From assembly GCF_011398155.1 (NCBI RefSeq), contig NZ_AP021888.1, positions 1 to 64,000 on the forward strand: 64,000 bases of DNA, read 5' to 3'. The position numbers and the translations under genes are program-made. Within the stretch, counting starts at the first letter, position 1. Each line of letters opens with the position of its first letter. The notes under the pieces are model-generated. The model ran no database searches. It was not told the DNA's origin and worked only from the letters and a program-made list of their open reading frames with translations. Source of the DNA: Thiosulfativibrio zosterae. Its GTDB lineage: Bacteria > Pseudomonadota > Gammaproteobacteria > Thiomicrospirales > Thiomicrospiraceae. Positions 55,065 to 63,891 of this stretch are shown piece by piece.

Positions 55065-56438
55065 ATGATTAAAAGTATAAAAGACTATAAGATTTACGCG
55101 CCTTGGGAAAGGGCTTTTAATAAAGTCGCCACCCCTTTTGAGCACTTTCTCCATCAACAAACCACCACCGGTTTGGTCTTGATGATGATGACAGTGGTTG
55201 CACTGATCTTAGCCAACAGCCCAATTGCCGAAAGTTACAAACATCTCTTTCATACGCACCTGACCATCAGTCTTGGCGGTTTTAGCATTGACCACAGCTT
55301 ACATCATTGGATTAATGATGGATTGATGGCGTTATTCTTTTTTGTGATAGGTTTAGAAATCAAACGCGAAATTTTGGTCGGCGAATTGTCGGATGTTAGA
55401 AATGCCATTCTACCGATTTTAGCTGCCATTGGTGGTGTGGCTTTCCCCGCTTTGATTTATGTTTATATCAACGCAGGCTTACCCAGTGAAAATGGCTGGG
55501 GAATTCCCATGGCCACCGATATTGCCTTTGCCATCAGTGCTTTGGTGTTATTAGGGCGCCGCGTGCCCGTGGCTTTGGTGACTTTTTTAGTCGCTTTAGC
55601 GATTGTGGATGACTTAATTGCGGTTTCGGTAATTGCGATTTTTTATACCGCGGATTTAAATTTATTTGCTTTAGGAATGTCGTTTGTCTTTTTTGGCGTG
55701 CTGTTAGCCTTTAATCGATTTGGGATACACCATCCACTGCCCTATTTTTTAGTAGGCGGTATTATGTGGATTTTCATGCTCGAATCAGGCGTTCATGCCA
55801 CCATTGCCGGTATTTTGACCGCTTTGGCGATTCCCGCAAAACCCAAATTTAATCCTGAGTTTTTCCAAAATCATATGTGTAATTTGACCGAGGACTTTAA
55901 TCGCCACCCGATTGGTCCAAATCATATGTTGCATGATGAACAAAAAGCCACTTTGCATCACATGGAAGATGCAGTACACGCCGTGCAAGCACCTTTAAAT
56001 CGACTAGAACACGATTTTCATTTACCGGTGAGCTTAATCGTTATCCCATTATTTGCCTTAGCCAACGCGGGTATCGCGTTAGATTTTAGTCAAATGGGAC
56101 AAATGATGATGGAACCTGTGACTTTAGGCGTCATGAGTGGATTGGTGCTAGGTAAAGTGATTGGGATTGCTGGTGTTGCCTTTATTGCCATTAAGTTAGG
56201 CATTGCCAGATTGCCCAAAAATGCCTCAATGAGCCAATTGTTTGGCGTGTCTTTCTTAGGGGGTATTGGATTTACCATGTCGATTTTTATTGCCGAATTG
56301 GCTTGGTACGATACGCCAGGCGGCGCTGAAATGTTGCTAGAAGCCAAAACAGGGATTTTGTTTGCCTCTTTGTTTGCTGGTTTATTTGGGTATATTTGGT
56401 TGCGATATATTGCCAAATCACCCAACACTGACCATTAA
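55065..56438 (+). CDS. nhaA: Na+/H+ antiporter NhaA
   Basis: The pH-activated electrogenic Na+/H+ antiporter. The 457-residue protein has the conserved opening FFVIGLEIKREILVGELSDVRNAILPILAAIGG, MATDIAFAISALVLLG and the ion-binding aspartate pair in FLVALAIVDDLIAV. It carries an unusually long hydrophilic loop at about residues 265-325 (FNPEFFQNHMCNLTEDFNRH..., LNRLEHDFHLP), seen in some long NhaA proteins. ATG with AGGAAAAG upstream. It pairs with nhaD to cover a broad pH range, which is an inference from family behaviour. Confidence 0.97.
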   Translation: MIKSIKDYKIYAPWERAFNKVATPFEHFLHQQTTTGLVLMMMTVVALILANSPIAESYKHLFHTHLTISLGGFSIDHSLHHWINDGLMALFFFVIGLEIKREILVGELSDVRNAILPILAAIGGVAFPALIYVYINAGLPSENGWGIPMATDIAFAISALVLLGRRVPVALVTFLVALAIVDDLIAVSVIAIFYTADLNLFALGMSFVFFGVLLAFNRFGIHHPLPYFLVGGIMWIFMLESGVHATIAGILTALAIPAKPKFNPEFFQNHMCNLTEDFNRHPIGPNHMLHDEQKATLHHMEDAVHAVQAPLNRLEHDFHLPVSLIVIPLFALANAGIALDFSQMGQMMMEPVTLGVMSGLVLGKVIGIAGVAFIAIKLGIARLPKNASMSQLFGVSFLGGIGFTMSIFIAELAWYDTPGGAEMLLEAKTGILFASLFAGLFGYIWLRYIAKSPNTDH

Positions 56439-56443
56439 CGGCT

Positions 56444-58621
56444 TTATTTAAACAACCTATTATTTAAATTCACCAACATCTCAGTAAGCTTTTTAAAATC
56501 AATCGGTTTACTGAGAAACTCATCCATACCCGCTTCTTTACAAGCAATTTGATCTTCTGTAAACGCATTCGCAGTTAAAGCAATAATAATAGGTTGTTGG
56601 CTTAATGCCATTTGGCGAATATGTTGGGTGGCTGTCAGTCCATCCATATTGGGCATTTGAATATCCATCAAAATCATATCGTAATCTTTATGTTTAACCG
56701 CATCTAAGGCCTCTAAACCATCCATGGCAATGTCTGGATTAATACCCAATTTTTGCAATAATTTGGTGGCTAATAATCGATTCACTGGATTATCTTCAAC
56801 CAAAAGCATGTCTATCCTAGATAAATCACTTTGAGAGTTTTCGGCTTGAGGTTTTTGCACATTTGACTGAGTCACAGGTGCTTTAAAGGTGAAATGGAAT
56901 ATAGATCCCTTGCCTTCTTCACTTTCAACCCAGATTTTGCCTTCCATTAATTCGGTTAATTTTTGGCAAATAACCAACCCTAGCCCTGTGCCACCATATT
57001 TGCGCGTGGTTGAGGCATCGGCTTGCGTAAAGGAATTAAACAATTTTTGAATGACTTCAGGCGACATCCCTATGCCAGTGTCTTGCACAGACACTTGATA
57101 AAAATCGGTTTCAGGCAATTGTTTTAATGTAATACCGACTTGACCGGCTTCGGTAAATTTAATGGCATTTGATATTAGGTTATATAAAATTTGGCGCATT
57201 CGAGTTGGGTCAGTTAATACCCATTCTGGACAATTTTTATCCACTTCCATCACCAATTGCAAATGTTTGCTTTTGGCTTGGGGTTCAAATACATCATATA
57301 AATCTTTGAAAATTTCATTTAAATGAATCGGTAATTTTTCCAAATCTAATTTGCCAGCTTCAATTTTTGAAAAATCCAAAATATCGTTAATTAGGGTTAA
57401 TAAAGAATGGCTGCTGCTTTTTAAAACCCGAGCATATTGGTTTTGCTCTTCATTTAAAGGGGTTTCCAGCAATAAATTTGTCATACCTATCACCCCATTC
57501 ATGGGGGTGCGAATTTCATGGCTCATGGTGGCTAAAAAATTACTTTTGGCTTCGGTGGCGGCTTGAGATTTTTTGAGCGCAATTTCCAGTTCTTGAGTTC
57601 TTTGCTGCACCAACTGTTCTTGGTTTTCAGCAAAGGTTTTTAACTCTAAGTTACGCTGCATAACTTCATCGCTGGCTTCCATGAGCGCTTTTTCTAAGGC
57701 AATTTTTTGAGTCACATCTTTTGAAGTGACTAAAACTCTTTGCTGGTCACTCATCAATACCAAAGACATATTCACAATGATATGTTGCTGATCTTTGACT
57801 ACACAGGTTTTGGTAAAGTCTTTAAAGTAGCCTTTACTGACAACCGCCTCTAAAACCATTTCACTTTTTTCAATATCTTCTGGCAAGGTTAAGGCTAAAC
57901 AGCTGGTTCTGAGTAATTCTTGGCGCGTCATTCCCGTCATTTCTAGGTAAGCAGGATTGGCTTCTAAAAACGCTGTGGTATGAACATCTAAAATCGCAAT
58001 ACCATCTTTTGAAGCATTATAAATGGCTTCAAAGTTTTCTTTTTCTATTCTGAGTTCTTGGGTTTTTAAAGTGATATTTTCTTGTAAAGTGCGCTTTTCA
58101 AGCTCCCAGGCCTGGTAAAAAATAATGTTATTGACGGCATAAGACAGCTTAGAAATTAGATGGCGCAAGGCGGTATGATTGGTAAAATTTTGGTTTTCGG
58201 TTGTTTCAGAATTACCTACCACGATCAAACCATAGGGAACCTCTATATCACCGGCAAACAATTCCAGCGAGGCTTCTTTAAGTGATAAGGTTTTGAGAAA
58301 TTTTTCGACCAAAATTTCTGGCGTTTGTTCGGTGTGATCTAAATGACTTTTTTCGATTCTCAGGGTTTCAATGATTTCGCCAGATAACAGCAAATTAATC
58401 ATCGGGAGTATTTTCTTTTCTGAGTCGTTATAACCGGAATGACTATGCACTTTAAATAAACCCGTGGCATCATCATGTAAAAAAATGACGCACTTTTGAA
58501 AACCCAAAACCTCAAGAACAAACTTTTCTGTGAGTTTGAATAAATCCATCAAGGGCGTTTTTTCATTCACTTTACGCCATTCTTGATGTAACTGTTCGTA
58601 AAAACCTAACTCAATATTCAT
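56444..58621 (-). CDS. Hybrid sensor histidine kinase (GAF-like, PAS, HisKA, HATPase, REC)
   Basis: A soluble 725-residue hybrid kinase. Residues 1-170 are GAF-like (ECQLHQEW... [21 protein letters not shown]). A coiled coil leads to a PAS domain at about 200-310 ([21 protein letters not shown]). The phospho-acceptor is in [15 protein letters not shown] near residue 365, the ATP site is [21 protein letters not shown] and YGGTGLGL, and a C-terminal REC domain has its aspartate in [12 protein letters not shown] near 652. No transmembrane segment was seen, so it senses in the cytoplasm. Contains palindrome copy 14. Last gene of the minus-strand signalling run. Confidence 0.93.
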   Translation of the reverse strand: MNIELGFYEQLHQEWRKVNEKTPLMDLFKLTEKFVLEVLGFQKCVIFLHDDATGLFKVHSHSGYNDSEKKILPMINLLLSGEIIETLRIEKSHLDHTEQTPEILVEKFLKTLSLKEASLELFAGDIEVPYGLIVVGNSETTENQNFTNHTALRHLISKLSYAVNNIIFYQAWELEKRTLQENITLKTQELRIEKENFEAIYNASKDGIAILDVHTTAFLEANPAYLEMTGMTRQELLRTSCLALTLPEDIEKSEMVLEAVVSKGYFKDFTKTCVVKDQQHIIVNMSLVLMSDQQRVLVTSKDVTQKIALEKALMEASDEVMQRNLELKTFAENQEQLVQQRTQELEIALKKSQAATEAKSNFLATMSHEIRTPMNGVIGMTNLLLETPLNEEQNQYARVLKSSSHSLLTLINDILDFSKIEAGKLDLEKLPIHLNEIFKDLYDVFEPQAKSKHLQLVMEVDKNCPEWVLTDPTRMRQILYNLISNAIKFTEAGQVGITLKQLPETDFYQVSVQDTGIGMSPEVIQKLFNSFTQADASTTRKYGGTGLGLVICQKLTELMEGKIWVESEEGKGSIFHFTFKAPVTQSNVQKPQAENSQSDLSRIDMLLVEDNPVNRLLATKLLQKLGINPDIAMDGLEALDAVKHKDYDMILMDIQMPNMDGLTATQHIRQMALSQQPIIIALTANAFTEDQIACKEAGMDEFLSKPIDFKKLTEMLVNLNNRLFK
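58106..58115. repeat. CCAGGCCTGG palindrome copy 14 (inside hybrid kinase gene)
   Basis: Exact copy in the context CTCCCAGGCCTGGTAAAAAA. On the minus strand it encodes FYQAWELE. Confidence 0.9.
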
Positions 58622-58643
58622 CTGACATCCAGATTATTCATGA

Positions 58644-59873
58644 TTACAAGAAAACTTCTACTTCTAAATAGTCATCTCCACAAGAAATGCCTTTGGTCAT
58701 TTTGGTTTTGTACTTGGCTTTAGAACGACGCATTTGTCTAAAACCTTCTTCGGTATCTATGCGTTTGCCATCGACAATATCGGTATTGTAAATAAGCTGC
58801 ATTAAGCCGGTAAATCCACCACTATTTGCCCAATGTACCGGGTAATTATTTTGACCATACATACGCAAATAACTCATATCTTCAAAATCATTATAGTTTC
58901 TAAAGACTGCACGGTCTTGCGACAGTTCTACCGCTGTGTGATAACCCCAACCCATGGTATTGACTAAGGCAGCGAGTCCTTTAATCCAATCTTCTTTGGT
59001 TTTTAAATAGGGTTTAACCGCTTGGTTCCATTCATTAGAATTCATTATCCCGCCGTAGGTAAAAAACCCACAAGCATGGCCCGCTTCTAACAATAATTCG
59101 GTGGCAAGTGTTTCACCATATTCACCTGCCACTTCACTCATAGATTTAACAAACTCAAACTGTAAACGATTAACCCAATCACTTTGACAACGAATCAAAT
59201 AAACCCCAAAAGCCGGAATAAACCCTTCTTCATTGCCCACAAAATGCGCATGCGCACCTAAAAATGCGGAAGTCACCACCTCTTCAAATTCCCAGTCTAA
59301 AGAAACTTTAGGTACTTCTTTAAATTGGGTAGGCTGTTTGGGTGGATAAATGGCAAAATTAACCAGGCCTGGCTTAATCACATGGGTATTAAATGCATCA
59401 CCACAGGCCATGCAAGTGGTTTGGATGGCTTGAACTTCAGCGAGGGGTTTGTCATAAATTACGGCATAGGCTGAGGCTAAAAATCCGCTGGTATAGTAAT
59501 CAACCGGATTTTTAGACAGACCAAATTTTTGAACCCATGTTTTTGAAAAGAAGGATTTGTAAGTGGTTAATTCAATACCCGCTTCAGTCATGGACGATAA
59601 ATCAATTAACCCATAACCAAACGATTTATAAATATCTTGCGCCATTTTTTTAGCATCATCTTCAGCCAACCCCTGACATAAATTGCTGAGTTGATAATAC
59701 ACAGAATCTGCCGCTGAACCCACCAAAAATAAACGACTGTCTATATAATCAGCATCCAAAATTGAGCGTTGTAAATAATTGATATAGTGATGGCAATGAA
59801 AAATCATGGCTTCACCGGCTATTTCAATTGCATTATGTTGCTCATCAAATTTATATTGTTGAATATCAAACAT
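58644..59873 (-). CDS. Protein with two V4R-like ligand-binding halves
   Basis: A 409-residue cytoplasmic protein of unknown function. It appears to hold two V4R (4-vinyl-reductase-like) units. The first runs from about FHCHHYINYLQRSILDADYID to TTCMACGDAFNTHVI (residues 30-180). The second runs from about AGEYGETLATELLLEAGHACGFFTYGG to KGISCGDDYLEVEVF (245-405). V4R domains bind small hydrophobic or metallated ligands in other proteins. The closing cysteines could bind metal. The ATG at 59873 has GGGAG five bases upstream. It lies between two hybrid kinases on the same strand, so a sensory or partner role is likely. Confidence 0.6.
   Translation of the reverse strand: MFDIQQYKFDEQHNAIEIAGEAMIFHCHHYINYLQRSILDADYIDSRLFLVGSAADSVYYQLSNLCQGLAEDDAKKMAQDIYKSFGYGLIDLSSMTEAGIELTTYKSFFSKTWVQKFGLSKNPVDYYTSGFLASAYAVIYDKPLAEVQAIQTTCMACGDAFNTHVIKPGLVNFAIYPPKQPTQFKEVPKVSLDWEFEEVVTSAFLGAHAHFVGNEEGFIPAFGVYLIRCQSDWVNRLQFEFVKSMSEVAGEYGETLATELLLEAGHACGFFTYGGIMNSNEWNQAVKPYLKTKEDWIKGLAALVNTMGWGYHTAVELSQDRAVFRNYNDFEDMSYLRMYGQNNYPVHWANSGGFTGLMQLIYNTDIVDGKRIDTEEGFRQMRRSKAKYKTKMTKGISCGDDYLEVEVFL
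59363..59372. repeat. CCAGGCCTGG palindrome copy 15 (inside V4R-like gene)
   Basis: Exact copy in the context AATTAACCAGGCCTGGCTTAA. On the minus strand it encodes IKPGLVNFA. Confidence 0.9.
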
Positions 59874-59885
59874 AACGACTCCCAA

Positions 59886-60110
59886 TTACTTTTCTGGATA
59901 AGGCAGTGAAACTAAGTTTTCGGCTGTTTCTTTAGCCAATAGATATAGTTTTTCGGGGACGACTATTTCGTCAGAATTTTCGATCATTTCGGGTGTAATT
60001 TTTTGATTAACCGCTAAAAATTCTGGCAATAATTTAACCAAAATACGATCTACAATCTTAGATTCGCCATTTTGAATTGCCCAATTCAGTAAGGGTTTAA
60101 TGTCTTTCAT
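59886..60110 (-). CDS. Small protein of unknown function in signalling operon
   Basis: A 74-residue acidic, helical protein (MKDIKPLLNWAIQNGESKIVDRILVKLLPEFLAVNQ...). I recognise no family. The ATG at 60110 has AGGA six bases upstream. An alternative ATG at 60128 overlaps the previous stop as ATGA and would add six residues; the stronger ribosome-binding site favours 60110. Its place between a hybrid kinase and the double-V4R protein, with very short gaps, suggests it belongs to that pathway. Confidence 0.6.
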   Translation of the reverse strand: MKDIKPLLNWAIQNGESKIVDRILVKLLPEFLAVNQKITPEMIENSDEIVVPEKLYLLAKETAENLVSLPYPEK

Positions 60111-60124
60111 AAAAATTCCTTGGT

Positions 60125-61879
60125 TCATGACGCGGCCAAAAACTGACTGAATACTTCCTGTAATACTTCAATTTTAATGGGTTTTGTAATGTATTCATCC
60201 ATCCCTGAATTGATAAAAAATTCCCGATCACCTTCCATGGCATTTGCGGTTAAAGCAATGATGGGAATCGGTTTTAAATGTGCTGCTTGTTCTTTTTTAC
60301 GAATTTCAACGCAAGCTTCGGTACCTGACATATTAGGCATGTTTTGATCCATTAAAATTAAATCAAAATGACCTTTTTCAAAAGATTTTACCCCTTCAAG
60401 TCCGTCGCTGGCAATTTCATAAGTTAAGCCAAATCTTTTCAATAGTGCAGACACCACTTTTTGGTTAACCAAATTGTCTTCAACCACCAAAATATGGCCG
60501 TTAAACTGTTGTAAAGCCTTACTGTGATGGACTTTTTTAGGCAGTATTGCGTTGTTAATCGGCGCAATAATACTAAAGGTAAACTCACTGCCCTTGCCAA
60601 CTTCTGAAGTCACTGAAATTTTGCCACCCATTAACTCAACCAGTCGGCTACTGATGGATAAACCCAATCCTGTGCCACCGTATTCACGGGTGACAGAACC
60701 ATCGGCTTGAATAAAGGGTCTAAAAATGTCATCCAATTTATCTTGAGCGATACCAATGCCGTGATCTTTAACGCTGATTTTAAGGAGTTGTTCAATTTTA
60801 TCGTAATGCGCAGTGAGTTCTATTTGAGTCGCGTTGGGTGAAAACTTAATCGCATTGGCCAAAATATTATTGAGTATTTGATGAAATCTTAAGGGGTCAA
60901 ACCTTAAATATTCTGGTAAATCTTCTAAGCCACAAGTGATTATTTTTTGGTCTTTTTGACTCATTTTTTCTTCGTTTAACGCAATACACTGCTCAATTTC
61001 AAAACGCACTCGGTTATTGGCATCTTGAATAACAAACTGATTACTTTCAATTTTGCTGAAATCTAAAATGTCATTGATGATGTTCATCAAATCTTCACTG
61101 GAATTCTTAACAATATTTAAATATCTGAGTTTTTGAGGGTCTTTTTCGAGTTCTTTTAAGATATCAATAAACCCCAAAATGCCATTCATTGGGGTTCTGA
61201 TTTCGTGAGACATATTGGCCAAAAACTGGCCTTTTAAGCGATTGGCGTTATTGGCTTTGTCTGTTTGAACTTTGAGATTTTCAATTAATTCGCTGTTTTT
61301 TAAGTTCAACTCAAAATTTTGTAACAGATGTTCATTAAAAACACGGCCGTTTTTAACCACAAAAGCGCCAAAAATAAAAATAACCAAAGCAAACAGGGAT
61401 TTTTCTAATTCTCCATATTGCAAAAAGGCAAGCATTAAGGGCAAAAGGGTAATCACCACAAAGGTATAAAAATAATGTTTTATAGGGGTGAGTGAAGTGA
61501 TGCTACCGGCAACCATGCCCGCTAAGGTAATGGTGATATAGGCATTTACAAATTCATTGCCATAACCAAACATCAACATGGGCAAAGAGGCCCAACCCAA
61601 TGCGGTTAAAACCACCATACTATAAAGCTGATGATCAAAGTGTTGCGAAAACTCGTGATTGGCTATTTTACTTTGAATCGACTTACCTAAGAAAAAGCGA
61701 AAACTAGACACCAAAAACATATAACCAGCCCAAATATACAAAGCCATAGGTTGGTTAAATATAGAAATAACACCGGCTAAGAATAAAGCAATCATCAGAT
61801 TACCTAAACTGCTTACGGTATTATTTTTAAGTATTAAATCCAATTGCACAGATCTAATATTCAGTTGGTTAGTATTCAT
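60125..61879 (-). CDS. Membrane-bound hybrid sensor histidine kinase
   Basis: A 584-residue hybrid kinase. About six hydrophobic segments fill residues 25-180 without a large periplasmic loop, so the sensor is probably within the membrane. Then come HisKA with [15 protein letters not shown] near 221, HATPase ([37 protein letters not shown]) and a C-terminal REC with VVEDNLVNQKVVSALL and ILMDQNMPNMSG near 510. It overlaps or nearly abuts the small unknown gene and lies 18 bases after mlaA. The likely output is phosphotransfer to a separate regulator, which is not in this window. Confidence 0.92.
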   Translation of the reverse strand: MNTNQLNIRSVQLDLILKNNTVSSLGNLMIALFLAGVISIFNQPMALYIWAGYMFLVSSFRFFLGKSIQSKIANHEFSQHFDHQLYSMVVLTALGWASLPMLMFGYGNEFVNAYITITLAGMVAGSITSLTPIKHYFYTFVVITLLPLMLAFLQYGELEKSLFALVIFIFGAFVVKNGRVFNEHLLQNFELNLKNSELIENLKVQTDKANNANRLKGQFLANMSHEIRTPMNGILGFIDILKELEKDPQKLRYLNIVKNSSEDLMNIINDILDFSKIESNQFVIQDANNRVRFEIEQCIALNEEKMSQKDQKIITCGLEDLPEYLRFDPLRFHQILNNILANAIKFSPNATQIELTAHYDKIEQLLKISVKDHGIGIAQDKLDDIFRPFIQADGSVTREYGGTGLGLSISSRLVELMGGKISVTSEVGKGSEFTFSIIAPINNAILPKKVHHSKALQQFNGHILVVEDNLVNQKVVSALLKRFGLTYEIASDGLEGVKSFEKGHFDLILMDQNMPNMSGTEACVEIRKKEQAAHLKPIPIIALTANAMEGDREFFINSGMDEYITKPIKIEVLQEVFSQFLAAS

Positions 61880-61897
61880 GCTTGAGTCACTGAAAAG

Positions 61898-62629
61898 TTA
61901 TTCAAAATTAAAATCATCCAGTTTGGGTTGCGGTGCTTTCCCATCGTAAATGAGGTTGGTGCGATATTGCAAATAAGACTCTCTCATAAAAATATAAGGG
62001 TCGGGTTGTTGTTTCATTTCTGCCGTTAAATTTACGACTTTGGTGTAACTGATAAATTTATCACCCACAAAAAACGCAGCACGACCTGTTTGGTCAGTTT
62101 TAATAACATAGGGGTAGGTAGGGTCGTAACCACTGTCAATCAATCCACCAACCAGCTCTCTTGTTGTATAAGGCCCTATAAATGGAATCATCACAAAGGA
62201 CGCTTCATTCCAAACACCCCAACGATATAAAGTTTGACCCAAATCTTCTTTCTGATGCACTAATCTGGCTGGGGTCGCAATATCTAATAATCCGCCTAAT
62301 CCAAAAACCGTATTGATTGAAAAACGCATTAAACTGGTAAAACCCGCCTCACCTTTGCCTTGCAAAAAACTGTTGAGCATATTGATGGGTTCTTTCAAAT
62401 TTGAAAAAAAGTTATCAAGCCCCGTTTTAGCAGGATCTGGCACATAATTGATATAAGCTTTGGCAACCGGTTCGCCAATTAAATCATTAAACCCCACATT
62501 AAAATCATAGATCGTTCGATTATAGCTTTCGAAAGGATCCTGAGAATTCATGGGTTTAGATTCTGCCGCAAAGTTTGGCAAACTGACCAAACTGCTAAAT
62601 ATCATTAAATTAATTTGTAAAAATTTCAT
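61898..62629 (-). CDS. mlaA: MlaA family outer-membrane lipid-asymmetry protein (no lipobox)
   Basis: MlaA (VacJ) removes misplaced phospholipids from the outer leaflet of the outer membrane. The 243-residue protein shows the family core: DPFESYNRTIYDFNVGFNDLIGEPVAKAY, NFFSNLKEPINMLNSFLQGKGEAG, LMRFSINTVFGLGGLLDIATPARL, and RWGVWNEASFVMIPFIGPYTTRE. The signal peptide (MKFLQINLMIFSSLVSLPNFAAESK) contains no cysteine, so the usual lipid anchor is missing. It lies 40 bases after the OxyR-like gene and 18 bases before a hybrid kinase on the same strand. Confidence 0.93.
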   Translation of the reverse strand: MKFLQINLMIFSSLVSLPNFAAESKPMNSQDPFESYNRTIYDFNVGFNDLIGEPVAKAYINYVPDPAKTGLDNFFSNLKEPINMLNSFLQGKGEAGFTSLMRFSINTVFGLGGLLDIATPARLVHQKEDLGQTLYRWGVWNEASFVMIPFIGPYTTRELVGGLIDSGYDPTYPYVIKTDQTGRAAFFVGDKFISYTKVVNLTAEMKQQPDPYIFMRESYLQYRTNLIYDGKAPQPKLDDFNFE

Positions 62630-62669
62630 TTTAGGTTCTTTTTATCTAAAAGTTAAATTGTCGTCTGAA

Positions 62670-63587
62670 TTAAGGTTCAAGTACAGCACAATGAAAATTT
62701 ATTTTTTGAATTGATTGTTTTAACGATTCAATTAATTCTTTTCTAGGGAAGGTTTTGCGCCAAGCCATAATGACTGTGCGATTAGGGACTGGGTCGGTTA
62801 AGGGTTTAAAAGTGAGCAGATCATTTTGTTGATTTTGCACAGATGAACAGGGAAGTACGGTTATGCCAGCACCTGATGCTACCATATAACGAATGGTTTC
62901 TAGTGAGCTGCCTTCTAAAGTCTTTTGCCAATTATCGCTGTGATAATTCATGTGAATTAAATTAGGGTAAGCCTCGGTTACCTGATCTCTAAAACAATGA
63001 CCAGAGCCTAAGAGCAAAAAAGTTTCATTGGTGATTTTTTCTAAAGACACTCGGTCATGTTTGGCTAAGGGATGTTGATTGGGTAAAGCTGCCACAAAGT
63101 CTTCGGTATAAAGTTCTAAGGTTTCGATATTGGGCTCATGAAAGGGTAAGGAAATAAACATGACATCTATCTCACCCTGTTGTAATTTTTGCGCTAAAAC
63201 ATGGGTATAGTTCTCTTCAACTATTAAATGGGTTTTGGGAGAAATCTCATGAAATATGGGAATCAGTTTTGGCAGTAAATAAGGGCCTACGGTATAAATG
63301 GCGCCTATTTTGAGTTCTGTTTGGCTTTTATTTTCATTACTGGCTAAGAGTTTAATTTGTTTGCTGGTATTTAAAATTTCATTGGCTAAGAAAACAATTT
63401 TTTCACCGATTGGGGTCACCAACACTTCGTTTTTTTTTCTTTCAAACAGGGTGACTTCTAATTCATCTTCAATTTTTTTAATCGCAACGCTTAAAGTGGG
63501 TTGGCTGATAAAACAAACTTCAGCAGCTTTTTTAAATTGTTTTTCTTTAGCTAAGGCACAAATATATTTCAATTCATTGAGCGTCAT
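62670..63587 (-). CDS. OxyR-like LysR-family regulator lacking the second cysteine
   Basis: A 305-residue LysR regulator. The N-terminal helix-turn-helix is KKAAEVCFISQPTLSVAIKKIEDELEVTLFER. The effector domain resembles OxyR: GSGHCFRDQ places a cysteine at residue 198, equivalent to the reactive Cys199 of E. coli OxyR, and GSSLETIRYMVASGAGITVLP matches too. The resolving cysteine (Cys208 in E. coli) is replaced by Tyr207. It faces a nitroreductase gene across a 304-base gap with an 11-bp inverted repeat. It probably governs peroxide or redox genes, but the mechanism must differ from the disulfide switch. Confidence 0.85.
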   Translation of the reverse strand: MTLNELKYICALAKEKQFKKAAEVCFISQPTLSVAIKKIEDELEVTLFERKKNEVLVTPIGEKIVFLANEILNTSKQIKLLASNENKSQTELKIGAIYTVGPYLLPKLIPIFHEISPKTHLIVEENYTHVLAQKLQQGEIDVMFISLPFHEPNIETLELYTEDFVAALPNQHPLAKHDRVSLEKITNETFLLLGSGHCFRDQVTEAYPNLIHMNYHSDNWQKTLEGSSLETIRYMVASGAGITVLPCSSVQNQQNDLLTFKPLTDPVPNRTVIMAWRKTFPRKELIESLKQSIQKINFHCAVLEP

Positions 63588-63891
63588 TTTTTAAACAAGC
63601 CTTTTTTTGAAGGAGAAAAGTTATCCCTATAGTATTATTTATTTTATATAGATTCTTTTGTTTTTATTGTTATTACTGAAGCTTTTTTGCGTTGATAAGT
63701 CATTTTTTAGTTTATTTATTAAACAGTTAGCTTGTTATTAAAAGCAGAATAACCCCACAAATAACCCCTTGTTTTGCATGTGGGTAGTTTGTGCATAAAA
63801 TTGGCTTGCCGAAAATACTCACATTTTATGCACATTTCTTCACAGGTTTTCATTAGACTTATACGCGATTAAAAAAGAAGTTAGAGGTCTT
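63588..63891. promoter_or_regulatory. Divergent gap with an 11-bp inverted repeat
   Basis: A 304-base AT-rich region between the LysR-type gene and the plus-strand nitroreductase. TGTGCATAAAA at 63790-63800 is repeated as its complement TTTTATGCACA at 63824-63834, with 23 bases between arms. The arms end 57 bases before the nitroreductase ATG, so they look like a regulator operator. No gene is seen. Confidence 0.55.

Noticed and set aside
63790..63834. Replication origin at the inverted TTATGCACA pair
   Set aside because: Only two imperfect boxes, far from dnaA and between divergent genes; a regulator site is more likely.
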